NCBI GenBank assembly: GCA_948099385.1
Contig: CANUEZ040000199.1
Coordinates: 1,684,001 to 1,748,000, forward strand
Direction of reading: 5' to 3'
Length of the DNA: 64,000 nucleotides
Origin: Fasciola hepatica
Taxonomy: Eukaryota > Platyhelminthes > Trematoda > Plagiorchiida > Fasciolidae
Shown here in pieces: positions 47,401 through 56,937 of the stretch; the stretch's first letter is position 1, and every line of letters begins with the position of its first letter. Under the pieces are notes generated by a model. That model was not told where the DNA came from. It ran no database searches and was given only the letters and a program-made list of their open reading frames with translations. A program made the translations under genes and the position numbers.

Positions 47401-49762
47401 TTAAGACAGCGTGGTGCGGTAAGTACCACCGAGGTCTGTAGTCACAGCTCATTTGATGCAACGGTACCCTTATCGCGTATCCCTTGGCTATGGTTTGATC
47501 CATCGCTTTGGTATATCTGATCCACAGGTTTTTGTCGTTTGTCAGGCGACGTTTTAAACTGAGCAACCTCGTTCGCGCAGACTCCAGGTTCCCGAGCCCT
47601 GTCGCAACACCCTTCCTCCATGGCAGAGGAACCATGAAGTGTCCCTGTATATGCCGCGTCTCGGACTCGACGTATTTTATGACTTGAGCGTCCTCTATGG
47701 AAACACTCTTGTCCAGTAGCTGCACGTCCCCAAACTCCGCATCATACATCCTTTGTATTTCTTCTATGGGTGATGATTCGCTTTGAGTCACCCAGTTCAC
47801 CGATAAGGACTGATGCCTTTTGAAGGTGGTCGGACCAAATACCACCCAGCCTAACAGTGTGCGGACTGCATAGGGATGTTTACGACCGCCTAGTCTCTGG
47901 TCTAAAACCCAATGCGCCTCGGGTACGTCACATCCGATAAGCAACAGTACATCCGCATTTACGGTTTCTATAGGTAGGTCCTCCAAGTGAGGCCACTTCC
48001 TATACTCATCATCGGAACTGGGCTTGGGCACGGGCAGTGACTCAGCAACAACAGCTTGCTCTATGCTGACTGAATCGGTGCCATTCAGTGCGATCAATTC
48101 GAACGCGTCACTGACCGCGTTAGCTGTTTTGGATCCCCCCAGAGTCTTAATTGTCAACTGGCTGTTTCGAAAACCTAAACCCAGACGTTGTATGACCTCG
48201 GCCCGAATGAGGGTAGTGTCGGATCCATTGTCGAGGAAAGCATATCTAACAACCTCCTTTTCTCCGGCCTTAATTCTTACCGGCAGTAGTCCAAGGTGTA
48301 TGCCATTATGCTGCATCTTGGTCACTCCGCAGTGATTTTCGCTCACTGCCTTGGGTGGTACAGGGCGCTGTGGTATAGTCCTATGGAGTAGTTGATGATG
48401 CCTACCAACACAGCCTTCAATAGTGCAGACGGTTTTTGACTTGCAGTCACCCGCTCTATGGCTTCTTTTCAGACAAATGAAGCACAACCCTTTTTTACGG
48501 GCTTCTGCCCATCTCGCAGGTACGTCTAACGCCAAAACCTCTTGGCACAGCGTTATCGAGTGGTTCCCATCACATTTCGGGCAGGTCTGAGGTCGCTCTT
48601 TTTCCTGCTGCACTGTGCTTATGGACCAACTAGATCCAGATTGACGTGGACCTGGGTTGCGATTGGCTTGATTCGCCCGGCCAGTGGTCTTAGTTCGGCT
48701 TGCTAGTTGTCCGAAGCGACTACGGGCGATCCGGGCCGTGGTGGACACGAATTCCGTTAGCTCACTAAACGTTGGTTCCCGACCGTTTTGCGTTAACCGA
48801 TCGACTCTCTCAGCCCATTTATTCCGTAGGGAGTATGGAAGACCGCTAACCACACGTTCCAGGGTGGCCAGAGAGTTCAGATCTGACGTATAATTCATCT
48901 GCCCGAGAGCAATCATGCAGCTCTCCATTCGAACGGCTAGCGTCGATAGTGCTTCTGAGTCCAAGCTACTGGTGTTCAGTCCTTTCATTAGGCCCTCTAG
49001 GAGTGATCGCATTACCTCGTGCGGGCGGCCAAATAATTCCTTCAGTATCTCACAAGCTCTACGAAATCCTTCGCTGGGAGGACGCATCACACATTCCTCG
49101 ATTGCTTCCAGTGCTTTACCCTTACAGTAATGAAGCAAATACATCAGGCGTTGGCCGTCATCTATGATCTTCGAGGTGACATACACATTAAACTGTCGAA
49201 TGAACTTCCAGTACATTTCTGGCCGACCATCGAACGAAAACAATTCTACTTTTGGTAAGTCAATCTCACCCACAAAGTGAGAAGCCGCATTCCATAACTT
49301 ATGATCAGGGTCCTGCTTACCGGCTTTTTCGTTTCCCTGAACAGCAGTTTCTATGAGCCCATCACAAATCGACCTGGTGTGCACCTGAACGTACTCACGC
49401 ACTCTTTTATCACAGTCGATTGAATCCGAGGATCGCACAGACGCATTTCTGTCTAACCTTTCTGAGAGTTCGGCGATCTCCAAATCTTGCTTAACTCTTA
49501 GAAACTCTTTTTTCTGACTTTCTTTAAATGCCTTCAAATCCTGTGCTAGTTTCTCTTTAAGGTGGCGTTCCCTAAGTTCGACAAGCAACAAATTCGACTT
49601 AGAACAACGACTATGCCGACTAGAGCCTGTAACCCTGGAGCCATGAACAGAAAAACTATCAGGAGGAACTTGCCGGGTTCCAGCGATGATTTGATCCGAT
49701 TCGACCCCATTGTCAGATGGGTTGAGTCCAGTGGTCACCTTATTGCTCCTTGTAGTTCGCAT
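44453..49762 (-). CDS. BEL-B Gag-Pol polyprotein (1769 aa)
   Basis: One frame from an ATG only 25 nt inside the 5' LTR. Rough residue positions are as follows. 48-105: charged coiled-coil-like region. 165-330: DUF1759-type Gag region with VELFSFDGRPEMYWKFIRQF. 390-465: zinc knuckles (CPKCDGNHSITLC, CFICLKRSHRAGDC, CTIEGCVGRHH). About 510: protease FLDNGSDTTLI. 760-1000: reverse transcriptase with SADIEEMFMQVKV and catalytic SFYVDDCLASF at about 920. About 1100: RNase H start FCDASETGYGAV. About 1420-1600: integrase with zinc domain CFTCRRLAA, catalytic D in MDYFGP (about 1479), D in SDNGSNFVGA (about 1545) and E in GGVWERMIRS (about 1593). 1690-1769: DUF5641-like tail. No frameshift signal is needed between gag and pol. 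No env-like frame follows. Confidence 0.96.
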   Translation of the reverse strand: MRTTRSNKVTTGLNPSDNGVESDQIIAGTRQVPPDSFSVHGSRVTGSSRHSRCSKSNLLLVELRERHLKEKLAQDLKAFKESQKKEFLRVKQDLEIAELSERLDRNASVRSSDSIDCDKRVREYVQVHTRSICDGLIETAVQGNEKAGKQDPDHKLWNAASHFVGEIDLPKVELFSFDGRPEMYWKFIRQFNVYVTSKIIDDGQRLMYLLHYCKGKALEAIEECVMRPPSEGFRRACEILKELFGRPHEVMRSLLEGLMKGLNTSSLDSEALSTLAVRMESCMIALGQMNYTSDLNSLATLERVVSGLPYSLRNKWAERVDRLTQNGREPTFSELTEFVSTTARIARSRFGQLASRTKTTGRANQANRNPGPRQSGSSWSISTVQQEKERPQTCPKCDGNHSITLCQEVLALDVPARWAEARKKGLCFICLKRSHRAGDCKSKTVCTIEGCVGRHHQLLHRTIPQRPVPPKAVSENHCGVTKMQHNGIHLGLLPVRIKAGEKEVVRYAFLDNGSDTTLIRAEVIQRLGLGFRNSQLTIKTLGGSKTANAVSDAFELIALNGTDSVSIEQAVVAESLPVPKPSSDDEYRKWPHLEDLPIETVNADVLLLIGCDVPEAHWVLDQRLGGRKHPYAVRTLLGWVVFGPTTFKRHQSLSVNWVTQSESSPIEEIQRMYDAEFGDVQLLDKSVSIEDAQVIKYVESETRHIQGHFMVPLPWRKGVATGLGNLESARTRLLSLKRRLTNDKNLWIRYTKAMDQTIAKGYAIRVPLHQMSCDYRPRWYLPHHAVLNPKKPEKLRIVLDCAAKHKGRSLNDMLYQGPDTTADLVGILLRFRKEKVAVSADIEEMFMQVKVSESDRSALRFLWWPQGDLSLVPEEYQMTAHPFGATSSPFCANFALCRAARDFGVGYEPSVLQAVERSFYVDDCLASFETSAEATAFATGITALLMHAGFKLRKWVSNSRKFMALSPDPDLNASSVRLPQQNDTGQRALGVQWDTVTDEFTFQFQLLDRPLTRRGILSNVSSLFDPLGLVAPLCLPAKQLLQRLCRTKLGWDSPLSPADTKLWNNWVSFMNHVGKIRVPRSIINETQKGIGCTELHVFCDASETGYGAVAYARRIPVDGAPYYVLLCSKSRVAPIKTVTIPRLELAAAVLGVRLSEMLKRSLPDCFDRAYFWTDSMIVRYYIENTGTRYSTFVANRLAIIHQYTNVSQWRHLRSEDNIADLASRGISTEEELRIWLRGPSPLNDYNPPELVLSVPPDGVETKKGQALVNTANLHTDVTLLFSRYSDWSKLLKAVAWLIRFTSYIQVMFSKSKDLLNVGSLSAEDIERARFRVITIVQRDSFGEFLQREPLTDELCKGALGSLKKLCPIVLGNLLCVGGRLNYAEYPSAFKHPVILPNRHPVTELIIRHHHSREGHSGTAQVLAAIRERYWIINGIGAVKRVIGRCFTCRRLAAVAGQQLMAPLPPCRVERGRYCFSSVGMDYFGPILVCRGRGSEKRYGCLFSCLQTRATHLEMTASLSTDSFIMSLVRFVGRRGTPTEIYSDNGSNFVGAVTELKGQLKRWDRRRINGHLAIQGISWHFNPPASSHRGGVWERMIRSVRRLLSVLSKEQIMSEETLHTCFVEVERILNNRPIVPLLSDDQSRLALTPSSLLLLRGDCGILDNANMREHYCRRWKQVNHFANNFWRRWVREYVPTLQARQKWLSKHRNLRKGDIVLVASETFARDKWPMGIIEDVEVDADGLVRTAAVRTSEGKQRRDVRKICLLEGAD

Positions 49763-49787
49763 CGTTCCAGAGACAGTGTCAAAGTAC

Positions 49788-50500
49788 TGTAACGACCAAA
49801 ACGCTCAAGTCCTGGTCCGGGTGAAGCCTGACCAACGATTCAGTTATCGATTCACCGACTAATAAGCTTCACTCGTTCTGGATAGCACCTTGGAGCCTCA
49901 AAGCAACGCGTAGCCCAAATCGATGCAGAACCCAAATCAAGAACACGATTGCTCTGCAAATTCTACGGTACTATTAGCGAGTAAAAATACAAGTACAAAC
50001 ATGATCATACCTTTGACAGTGATCCTCAGTCACTATCCAGTCAAAAAGTTAATCAAAAATAGGACAAATTCTGTAGAAAGAGGAATAGTTGGCCAAAAAG
50101 AGTAAATAATAAATACCTGTCCTGAAGTCCAAACAAATAGAACAAGTTCTCCACGCTTAATCAGGCCCAAAGAACAATTTCCTGAGCGTGGCAGCCAAAA
50201 ATCAACGTAAACGAGCCGAACGTCTACGGTCAGTCGACGTGAGCGAGAAAGCGAAACCGAGGAGTAATAAAACAAACTGTGTTGAACCAGTGACTTTCAC
50301 TACCGTACCAACTGTCCTCAAAGTAATCTCAATAAGAAAGCACAACCATAAAAAGAAAAAGTAAGTGCACCAAGCGTAGAATAATTGTTGACCACAAAAC
50401 AGTGTCAGCATGAAGTGGGTTAGAGAAGGCGGTCCAAAATCGGTCATAGAGTACAGGAATGTGAGCAGAAGAGGAATTTTCAATCAACATGGACATTACA
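49788..50500 (-). repeat. BEL-B 5' LTR
   Basis: Same length and ends as the 3' LTR. The first 25 nt after it on the minus strand (49763-49787) must hold any primer-binding site, since the gag ATG follows directly. I could not match this stretch to a tRNA 3' end. Confidence 0.96.
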
Positions 50501-51028
50501 CCCGTCGATAGCTTCTCTTGCTCGGCCTCGGCAGTAGTGAGTCAGGTAGAGAAGCCTTTGCCCGGGGTCGGTTACCTTATTTTCAACGAACGTCTCGAAC
50601 TGCTTGACAAACTTGCAGTACTGCTCAGCTCGCCCGTCGAAAGCCGTCAGTTCCACTCTAGGCAGATCGATCGATGGTGGTTTGTAGTCGGCGACCGGCA
50701 TGGGGTTCCCTATCATATTGCACCCTAATCTATTAGAAGTGTCGAAGTCGCTGGTCTCATGCTCTCGCTCTTTCTGTGTACACTTCTTCTCTGCTTCCTG
50801 GGCCTGTAGTTTAGCCGATAGTAATTGTTGTTCTAAGTCTATTATTCTCAGCCTATACAAATCAACATCCTTAAGATCAACATTGCTCTCATTAACACAT
50901 GAACTAGCACTGACAGGACTAGGCGATCTAGCATTAACTAAAGAATCAAATGTATCAAAAACCTCCCCAGAGACTTGCCGTGTTACTTCCTGTCCGGATT
51001 CGACTGCTTTTGATCCTTTTCTTGGCAT
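50501..51028 (-). pseudogene. BEL-A gag N-terminal part
   Basis: The likely start is the ATG at 51028 (MPRKGSKAVESGQEV). Upstream codons in the same frame lack an ATG. A coiled-coil-like stretch (LRIIDLEQQLLSAKLQAQEA) follows. Next is the DUF1759-like region (RVELTAFDGRAEQYCKFVKQ), then YLTHYCRGRAREAIDG, where BEL-B cuts in. The remainder of gag continues at 43541. Apart from the insertion this part has no stop. Confidence 0.9.
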
Positions 51029-51069
51029 TTTGCGTGTTTTTCCTCGTTCCAAATTGATCTATTGAGTAT

Positions 51070-51444
51070 TGTAACGAACGTTTGAGCAATGCGTAGCCAA
51101 ATTCGCAACAGATCCCGAAATCAAAAGACGATTATCCGTGATATTCTACGATGCTAGATTATTACGTGAACAATGACATAAAAATATACAAACCTCAATA
51201 ATACGATCACAAGGACTCAACAACGAGAAACCGAATAGCAGCGTGTGAGCAAACAGCATGTGCGTCACGCAGGTCCTGAACAAGGATGTGCCAAAGTAGC
51301 ACTCTGGGCGCGAACAAACAACAACTGGTCCAGAAAAACAACCAGTTCGTAAAGACAAGTCAACAGTGTAGGCAAATGAGTGATGTTGGGAAAAACACTG
51401 AATCGCGAGGGGAAAATGGGGATTTTCCACGACCGGCTGTTACA
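51070..51444 (-). repeat. BEL-A 5' LTR
   Basis: 375 bp, TGTAACGAACG...GGCTGTTACA, followed by CGAGG of the target duplication. It shares a block around GCGTAGCC-AAAT-CG with the BEL-B LTR. Confidence 0.92.
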
Positions 51445-53217
51445 CGAGGGACGGACCCCTGGCCTGAATACAGCATTCCTTTGGGGGTTTCACGATAGCC
51501 CCGCATATTGGTAGCAAAACTTCCTTTCTCCCCGAGCTTGCTGCGAGCTTCAGTCGGTAGAGTGCGCTTAGGACTTTTCGAGGCACCCTCGCACTAGTTT
51601 AGGGTTCGCTCTGGCTAGCACTCACAAGTCCTTAACCCCCACTGTTTGAGCAAGGGTCGTATGATTGCCCGGTAGGCATATGTGGAGACTGGGTAGCATT
51701 TTTACGCTGACAGAGAGATTCCAAGCCACCGACCACGCACACACGCCATCCAGATCTGCTGGTACGGTGATATCAGCAACGGTTGCAAGCAGTCTGACAT
51801 CATGCGCAATTTCACAACGGCCATCTTCCAGTTCGTCTGCTAGGGGGGCAAGGACAAAAGGACAGGTCCCTGTGGTGCGCCGCCATGCAATCTCTCCATG
51901 CTGGAAAAATCTCTCTCTACTTTCACCCGAAACTGCCCTCCAGTGAGGTCCCTGATGATCCATCTCACTAGCAAAGGACTCTGTGTGAATTCATTCAGCT
52001 TTCTGGCCAACAGCTTTTACAGAGTGAAATGCCTTCTGGAAATCCAAGTAGCAGGCTTCGACCCTCCCCCTCTTGTCTACTTTCCTAATTACTTCTTCTA
52101 GGTAGAGCATCAGGCTGGACAAACATGGATTTCGGCGAGTGAATCTGTACTGATTGGGTGATACCAACTGGCGGCTTTCCAGGTGCTCAGTTATGCTGTC
52201 CCGGATCAGCCTTTCCGTGATCTTCAGTAATATTGACCTCAAGCTTGTAGGTCGAAAATTAGCGCATGCCTTCCGGTCACCCCCTTTACGGATTGGAGTG
52301 ACGGTGGGTGTAAACCAGTCTTGTGGTACCCCCACCTTCTTCCAGCGGTGCTTTCAGCAGAACAGTTAGGGCTTGGCTGATCGGTCAGCTAATGGTTTCC
52401 CCACTGCTGGATGAATTCCGTCAGGTCGCGTCACCTTGCACGATGATTGCAGCCCTAGATCTTGGTAGACCTTGTCCTCACAGATTTCGGTGTCTACCAT
52501 CTCCGGGATGCTCGTGATTTGTCTGGTGGGCTTTCCGGGAGCCGCTTGATCGAGTCTGTATACCCTTCGAAGGAACCACAGCAGATTCTCAACCTTTTCT
52601 TGCTCCGTGCACGCCCGTTTCCAGTTGTCATCCTTGACTTCTCCTACTGCTCTTCGCAAGGTGGCCTTTGATTGCACGTATTTTAGGGCACTTTGGGTTT
52701 CACCTTAACGTTTGCAGCTGTCCTGCTTTTGTAGCTTTGCCTGCATTCCAATTGTATCCTTGCAGCTCTCCTTCTGGCCACCCTGTCGACAAGAAGACTC
52801 TGTGCCCGTTTGTGAAAGAGTACATTTGCCAGGCGGCCTGCTTTCTCTTGATAGCCTTTTTACACGACTGCTCCACGGTGGCAAGGCACACTTCCTCGCT
52901 ACTCCCCTTCAGGGGAGCTACCCAATTGGTGATTTCTAACAATTTTTCCCTCACGTGACGCCACCTTGTCTCCACAAAGTCTGCCCTCTAGGCACCAACT
53001 ACTCCACCTAGAGCGTGAGTTCCCGCGTCATTTCATTGTTTAGCCCGGAGAAATTTCTCATGCATTTATCCCGCAACTTCACCTTTTGGAGATTCGCTAT
53101 CATTATCAGGATGCCATGGTCACCCTCGCCAACCAGGTCATCTACATCCACTGTTTCTAGGTGGCTGGGAGCCCTTGTGATGGCTAAGTCAAGCAGCGGC
53201 GGTACCATACATCCACA
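51445..53217 (-). pseudogene. CR1 LINE D1, segment 2: endonuclease end and RT
   Basis: The minus-strand order is as follows. Endonuclease end: MVPPLLDLAITRAPSHLE and DDLVGEGDHGIL (53217-53110). Linker: 52975-52700. RT: RPDGIHPAVGKPLAD (about 52420), NFRPTSLRSILLKITERLI (about 52250), ACYLDFQKAFHSVK (about 52030), HGGAPQGPVL (about 51860), a decayed FADD as AHDVRLL (about 51790) and GVKDL (about 51625). Thumb: SALYRLKLAAS, then AIVKPPKECCIQARGPSLV, ending at 51445. The RT lost its FADD and has shifts. The frame resumes at 37796 after BEL-A and at 54957 before D2. Confidence 0.85.
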
Positions 53218-54953
53218 GGGCCCAGATGGCCTTCATCCAGCTATCATCAAGCCGTTGGCGGATATCATAGCTCCATCGGTATGCAGATTGTATGGATCCA
53301 CGTTGGACCAGGGAAAGCTGCCTCAGGACTTGAAAGTCGTGGCAGTCGTGGCAATACATAAGAGTGGGCCCAAGTCGGATGTGCAGAACTACAGGCCGGT
53401 AAGCCTAACTAGCATTCTCTGTAAAGTTCTCGAGAAGATCATCCGTGCCCACATCTGCCAGCACTTACTGGAGCACTCCATGCTAAGCCCGGCGCAGCAT
53501 GGATTCCTGAAAAATAGATCTTGCCTGACCAATCTCCTGTGCTTCTTAGATGAAGTAACTCGACGACTGGACGAAGGTAAGCAAGTTGAAGTATGCTACC
53601 TCGACTTTAGCAAGGCGTTCGACTCCGCTAATCATCGTCTTTTGCTATTCAAGATGGAGACTTTCGGTATAGGTGGGCCAGTATATAGGTGGCTGGAGGA
53701 CCTCCTCTCCCACAGGACGCTTCATGTCGAAGTGGGGGACAGGTGCTACAGTTTGGTGAACGTCACCAGTAGTGTACCTCAGGGATCCGTCCTAGGCCCG
53801 GTCCTATTCTTGTTATTTATTAATGACCTAGCATCCATTCTTCAATCGCCCAGCTTTATTTTTGCGGATGATGTGAAGATTGTTGGATCTAAGGGTAGGG
53901 CGGACTTGGGCAGGGAAATAGGCACCATCCTGAACTGGGCATACAAATGGGACTTACCTCTAAACGCTCAAAAAGCCATTTGTTGTCAAGGGCAACAGAG
54001 AGCCTAACTGTCGCTCATGATCAAGAGCTGTTCACCGTAGAGGCAGCCAGTAGGGTTAAATACCTGGGGATCATCATGAAAAGTGACTTCAAATGGTCGG
54101 AGCAGTGCAACGCTGCTGAGCATAAGGCTCGTGAGGAGCTCTTTAGACTGCGATCAGCTTTGTCTTGCCGGAAGCCGGAGGTATTCGTACCTATTTACAT
54201 GGCTATAGTACGACTTCACTAAGAAGGTAGCGTGCAGTCTTGGTCACCCTTCTACAAAAAGGACGCCGCCTGCCTCGAGAAAGTCCAATGTCTCGCCACG
54301 CGAATGGTTGAAGGGTAGAGGGGTAAGACTTACGAGCAGCGATTCTGTGGCCTGAATCTCTTCTCGTTGGAAAGGAGGAGACGTCTAGGGGATCTCATAG
54401 AAACGTTCAAGGTAATGAAGGGCTTTTCTGGCCTTAGACCAGATAGTCTATTCCAAGTGGCCGTAGACTCCAGAACAAGGGGACATGGAAAGAAGTTGAT
54501 AAAAGCCCGATCTAAGTTGATGGCTAGATCGCACTTCTTCAGCAACAGGGTTGTGAACAGTTGGAACGGTCTGCCTGGTGAAATGGTAGATCTGCGGACA
54601 GTCCAATCCTTCAAATGTGCCCTTGATCGCAAGTGGTACGAGACCTTTCCTTGTAGTAAGCCTAGAGAATATCAACTAGATGGATGGCGGGTAGCACTGT
54701 GGTCCTTCTGGAGTATGTTTTAACAGACTTTTTCCCTCATTGCATACTGTCTCAGTGAACGCTTACGATGCATAATATCTCACGCAGTTGATGTGCGATG
54801 AGGTTTTTCGTTTCCCTCTCAGTTTTAGCGGGGATTCGACGAAATACACTCGGCAGTGGTGGGTGCATAACTGGTGTGCATACCATCGAAGGAATTCTGG
54901 ACGCTCGATTGGCCGTGGCCATTACCTGTCCTGTGCAGATTGAACTGAACTGA
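53218..54953 (+). pseudogene. CR1 LINE D2, 5'-truncated RT to 3' tail
   Basis: A plus-strand frame from mid-codon: GPDGLHPAIIKPLADIIAPS, NYRPVSLTSILCKVLEKII, CYLDFSKAFDSANH, SSVPQGSVLGPVLFLLFIND and the catalytic FIFADDVKIVG, all intact. A frameshift at about 53950-54005 moves to the frame with SRVKYLGIIMKSDFKWSEQC. Stops occur at 54220 and 54316. The rest continues to 54723 with FSLERRRRLGDLIETFKVM, FFSNRVVNSWNGLPGEMV and FKCALDRKW. The 230-bp 3' end closes with three TGAAC units (54941-54955). The ATG at 53015 lies in antisense D1 and is not a start. Flanks share ACA (53215-53217 and 54954-54956). Confidence 0.88.
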
Positions 54954-54956
54954 ACA

Positions 54957-55110
54957 CTTAGTTACCTGTCCCACTTCCTGGAGCAGAGTCTTTCGGTCAA
55001 CTAAATCCCTTAATCCTCTGACCAAAAGCTCCCCCTGGGACCTGTTAAGTTCTTAGTCCGTTTCAAGTGCGGCAAAATCATCTACTTTGGGCAATTTTTG
55101 CTTTTCACTT
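54957..55110 (-). pseudogene. CR1 LINE D1, segment 1: endonuclease part
   Basis: Minus strand: ELLVRGLRDLVDRKTLLQEVG then QVTK, the part of a CR1 endonuclease just before the PSLLDL motif. Reading across D2 restores QVTKCGCMVPPLLDLAITRAP-like sequence in one frame, so this is the missing upstream piece of D1. Upstream to about 55110 a DDFAALETD stretch fits the DW..F segment; beyond that nothing is readable. Confidence 0.7.
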
Positions 55111-56930
55111 ACCACACTTCTCCATTCTCCTGGACTTCGGTGCAAGCAGCCGTGCAGGTTAGTGCACGTCCCGTTCGTCTGTCGTTGTAGTCCCTAAAAT
55201 AACCTCATTCCGAGACTGGATACAAATGAGGCTCAAACCTCTATATTCTGCGGTCTGATTTGATTTGAAAGTGCACGAAATTCCCGGTTTGTTTAAACCG
55301 GCCTCTATAAATAAGTGCGCACGGGAATTGAGTCGCCATTTTTATTTCTTAGATAATATCACTAAATTCTGTGGATGCTTTGTGGTCTCTTGGGTTGTTA
55401 TTGCCATCAAAAGGCTCCTCCATTTTTCCCATTTATTATGCATATTATTTTTTTCATGTTGCCTGGCTTACTGTCGGTTATTGTAAGTCGCTTCGTTCAT
55501 TTTTGAGGTCGCTGCGTACGTCACTAGTTGGTTTTCCGACAGGTATCTGTCATCAATTATTGAGACCCACATTTTATAAGAACACTTCGTATAAATTCAC
55601 GGTAATGAAACAGATGGTGTGTGGTGGATTGTTCGTTGTCCCATAGTTGTTCAGCTTCTTGCAGTAGTTCGCGGATTCAAGGCTCAAACCCAATGGTTCC
55701 AGGGTCTTATTTTCTTTCTGTTTTAAAAGGTAGATTAGTGAACAACAGTGAACATACCACATTCATCAAAGGGGTGTGCTGAGTCTAACAGATCGCGTAA
55801 AACGCAATTTTGTTAATAACAATATAAACGGTTAGTTGGCATGGTGCCATTCGAAAACATGATACAGAAAAATGAATGTGGAGATTGCAGGGGAAATCCC
55901 TCTGAAGCTGGGACGCAGTTTGTCACAACATAGTCGCCACAGAGCACGACTTTGAGCCAACACTGACAGACAGTGCCATGTCATGGCTTGGACCTCCATA
56001 TGCAGCACGCCCAGCGAGCTCCCAATTGGACGCACGTTGGACTGCATCATTAGGAACGTTGGGCAGCGCGTTGGGCTAGCCCACCGTTGGAGAAAATTGC
56101 TGGAAATGGGCACCTTTTCTTTTCCTAATCCATCTCAACTGTTTGTTTCTTAGTCTTTGCTCATTACCCATCCTTTCAAGCGAAACCACAAACTTACCAC
56201 CGACTACAAGACTTCGTTTGTGAAAATCAGGTAGTTAATCATAAAAATTGTACATTGGAAACCTGTAGAACAAAATATGCCCATTTCGTAACAGATATAA
56301 TCTAGTAAATATTGCGGTACTTTTACATTTATAGCATTTATTGCAAAATCTTATGAGATTCTGTGCAATCTTTGAATGCACATTACGAGTCATTTTAGCC
56401 CAGTTGCCGCCCAGCAGCGTTGGGCATTGTGCTGCTTGGGTCCCTGTTGTCATTTGCATTCCATGTATGTGGGCGGAATACTTTCCGATGGCCCAGACCG
56501 AAGTAAAGAGCCACTACTCAGAGTCTTTGGGGAGAACATCTAACCTACACAGCAGTAGAACAATATGAGGGCCTCGTAGCCCTCTGGGAGCCAGTGAAAA
56601 TTTGTTCGGTTCATACGCCTTTAGGATGAAGTCAGACATCCTGGATGCCCAATAAACCTCCGACACAGATGCCGGCAAGCACAGTGTTGTGCACATCATA
56701 CGCCACCCATGAGCGTCAACTAGCCCTTTAAGGAGTTGCTCCCATATGGATCACCCTCGGCTTAAAAAAAATTCTGCCGTAAGAGAACCCTTGGGCGAGA
56801 TTAAATAACAGTTTGCTCTCTAAGAGCATCTAGGTGCGGTCGCGTAAATAAGTGATTAACTAGACTAGAATGAACGATGTCGAATACGTCTCAAGTCGAT
56901 GGGGTGGAGATGTACTTTTATCAATCTTGC
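55111..56930. other. Unassigned DNA
   Basis: A 1.8-kb stretch without a recognised family. It may contain the 5' end of D1 on its left and the 3' end of the CR1-like relic on its right, but no motif supports either. Confidence 0.4.
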
Positions 56931-56937
56931 GAAGTAA

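Larger units (their letters stand above)
43542..50500 (-). mobile_element. BEL/Pao element BEL-B, apparently intact
   Basis: A 6959-bp element with 713-bp LTRs that differ at two positions. It has one uninterrupted gag-pol frame and a 5-bp target duplication CCCGT (43537-43541 and 50501-50505). It is inserted in the gag of BEL-A in the same orientation; the BEL-A frame reads through when the element and one CCCGT are ignored. All hallmarks of a recent insertion are present. On the minus strand the stretch before the 3' LTR (GGGAGGAATTTTGGCGGCCGG) is a plausible polypurine tract. Confidence 0.97.
37797..51444 (-). mobile_element. BEL/Pao element BEL-A, interrupted by BEL-B
   Basis: LTRs at 37797-38172 and 51070-51444 enclose gag-pol on the minus strand. 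The flanking 5-bp target duplication is CGAGG (37792-37796 and 51445-51449). Without BEL-B and its duplicated CCCGT, the element is about 6.7 kb. LTR identity is about 98% (7-8 substitutions and 1 indel by eye). It is inserted in LINE D1, whose frame continues on both sides. Coding parts are disabled, as described in the separate entries. Confidence 0.93.

Noticed and set aside
49763..49787. A primer-binding site for BEL-B, based on TGGAACGA also seen after the BEL-A LTR
   Set aside because: The shared bases lie some 18 nt from the LTR and, in BEL-B, run into the start codon. I could not match them to a tRNA 3' end.
50480..50500. Peptide CNVHVD at the end of the BEL-A gag frame
   Set aside because: It is translated from the edge of the BEL-B LTR, beyond the insertion point.
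51545..51611. tRNA-like A box (AGCTTCAGTCGGTAGAG) and B box (GGGTTCGCTC), suggesting a SINE or tRNA
   Set aside because: The same bases read on the minus strand as the thumb of LINE D1 (SALYRLKLAAS onward), in frame with the flanking D1 sequence; no cloverleaf can be completed.
53015..53214. Start of the long plus-strand frame 53015-54007
   Set aside because: The first 67 codons are antisense to the D1 endonuclease; real D2 homology begins at 53218.
51445..54953. Head-to-head LINE pieces taken as a twin-priming inversion
   Set aside because: The two RT sequences overlap by several hundred bases yet belong to different CR1 families, and D1 resumes on the far side of D2. This is an insertion, not an inversion.
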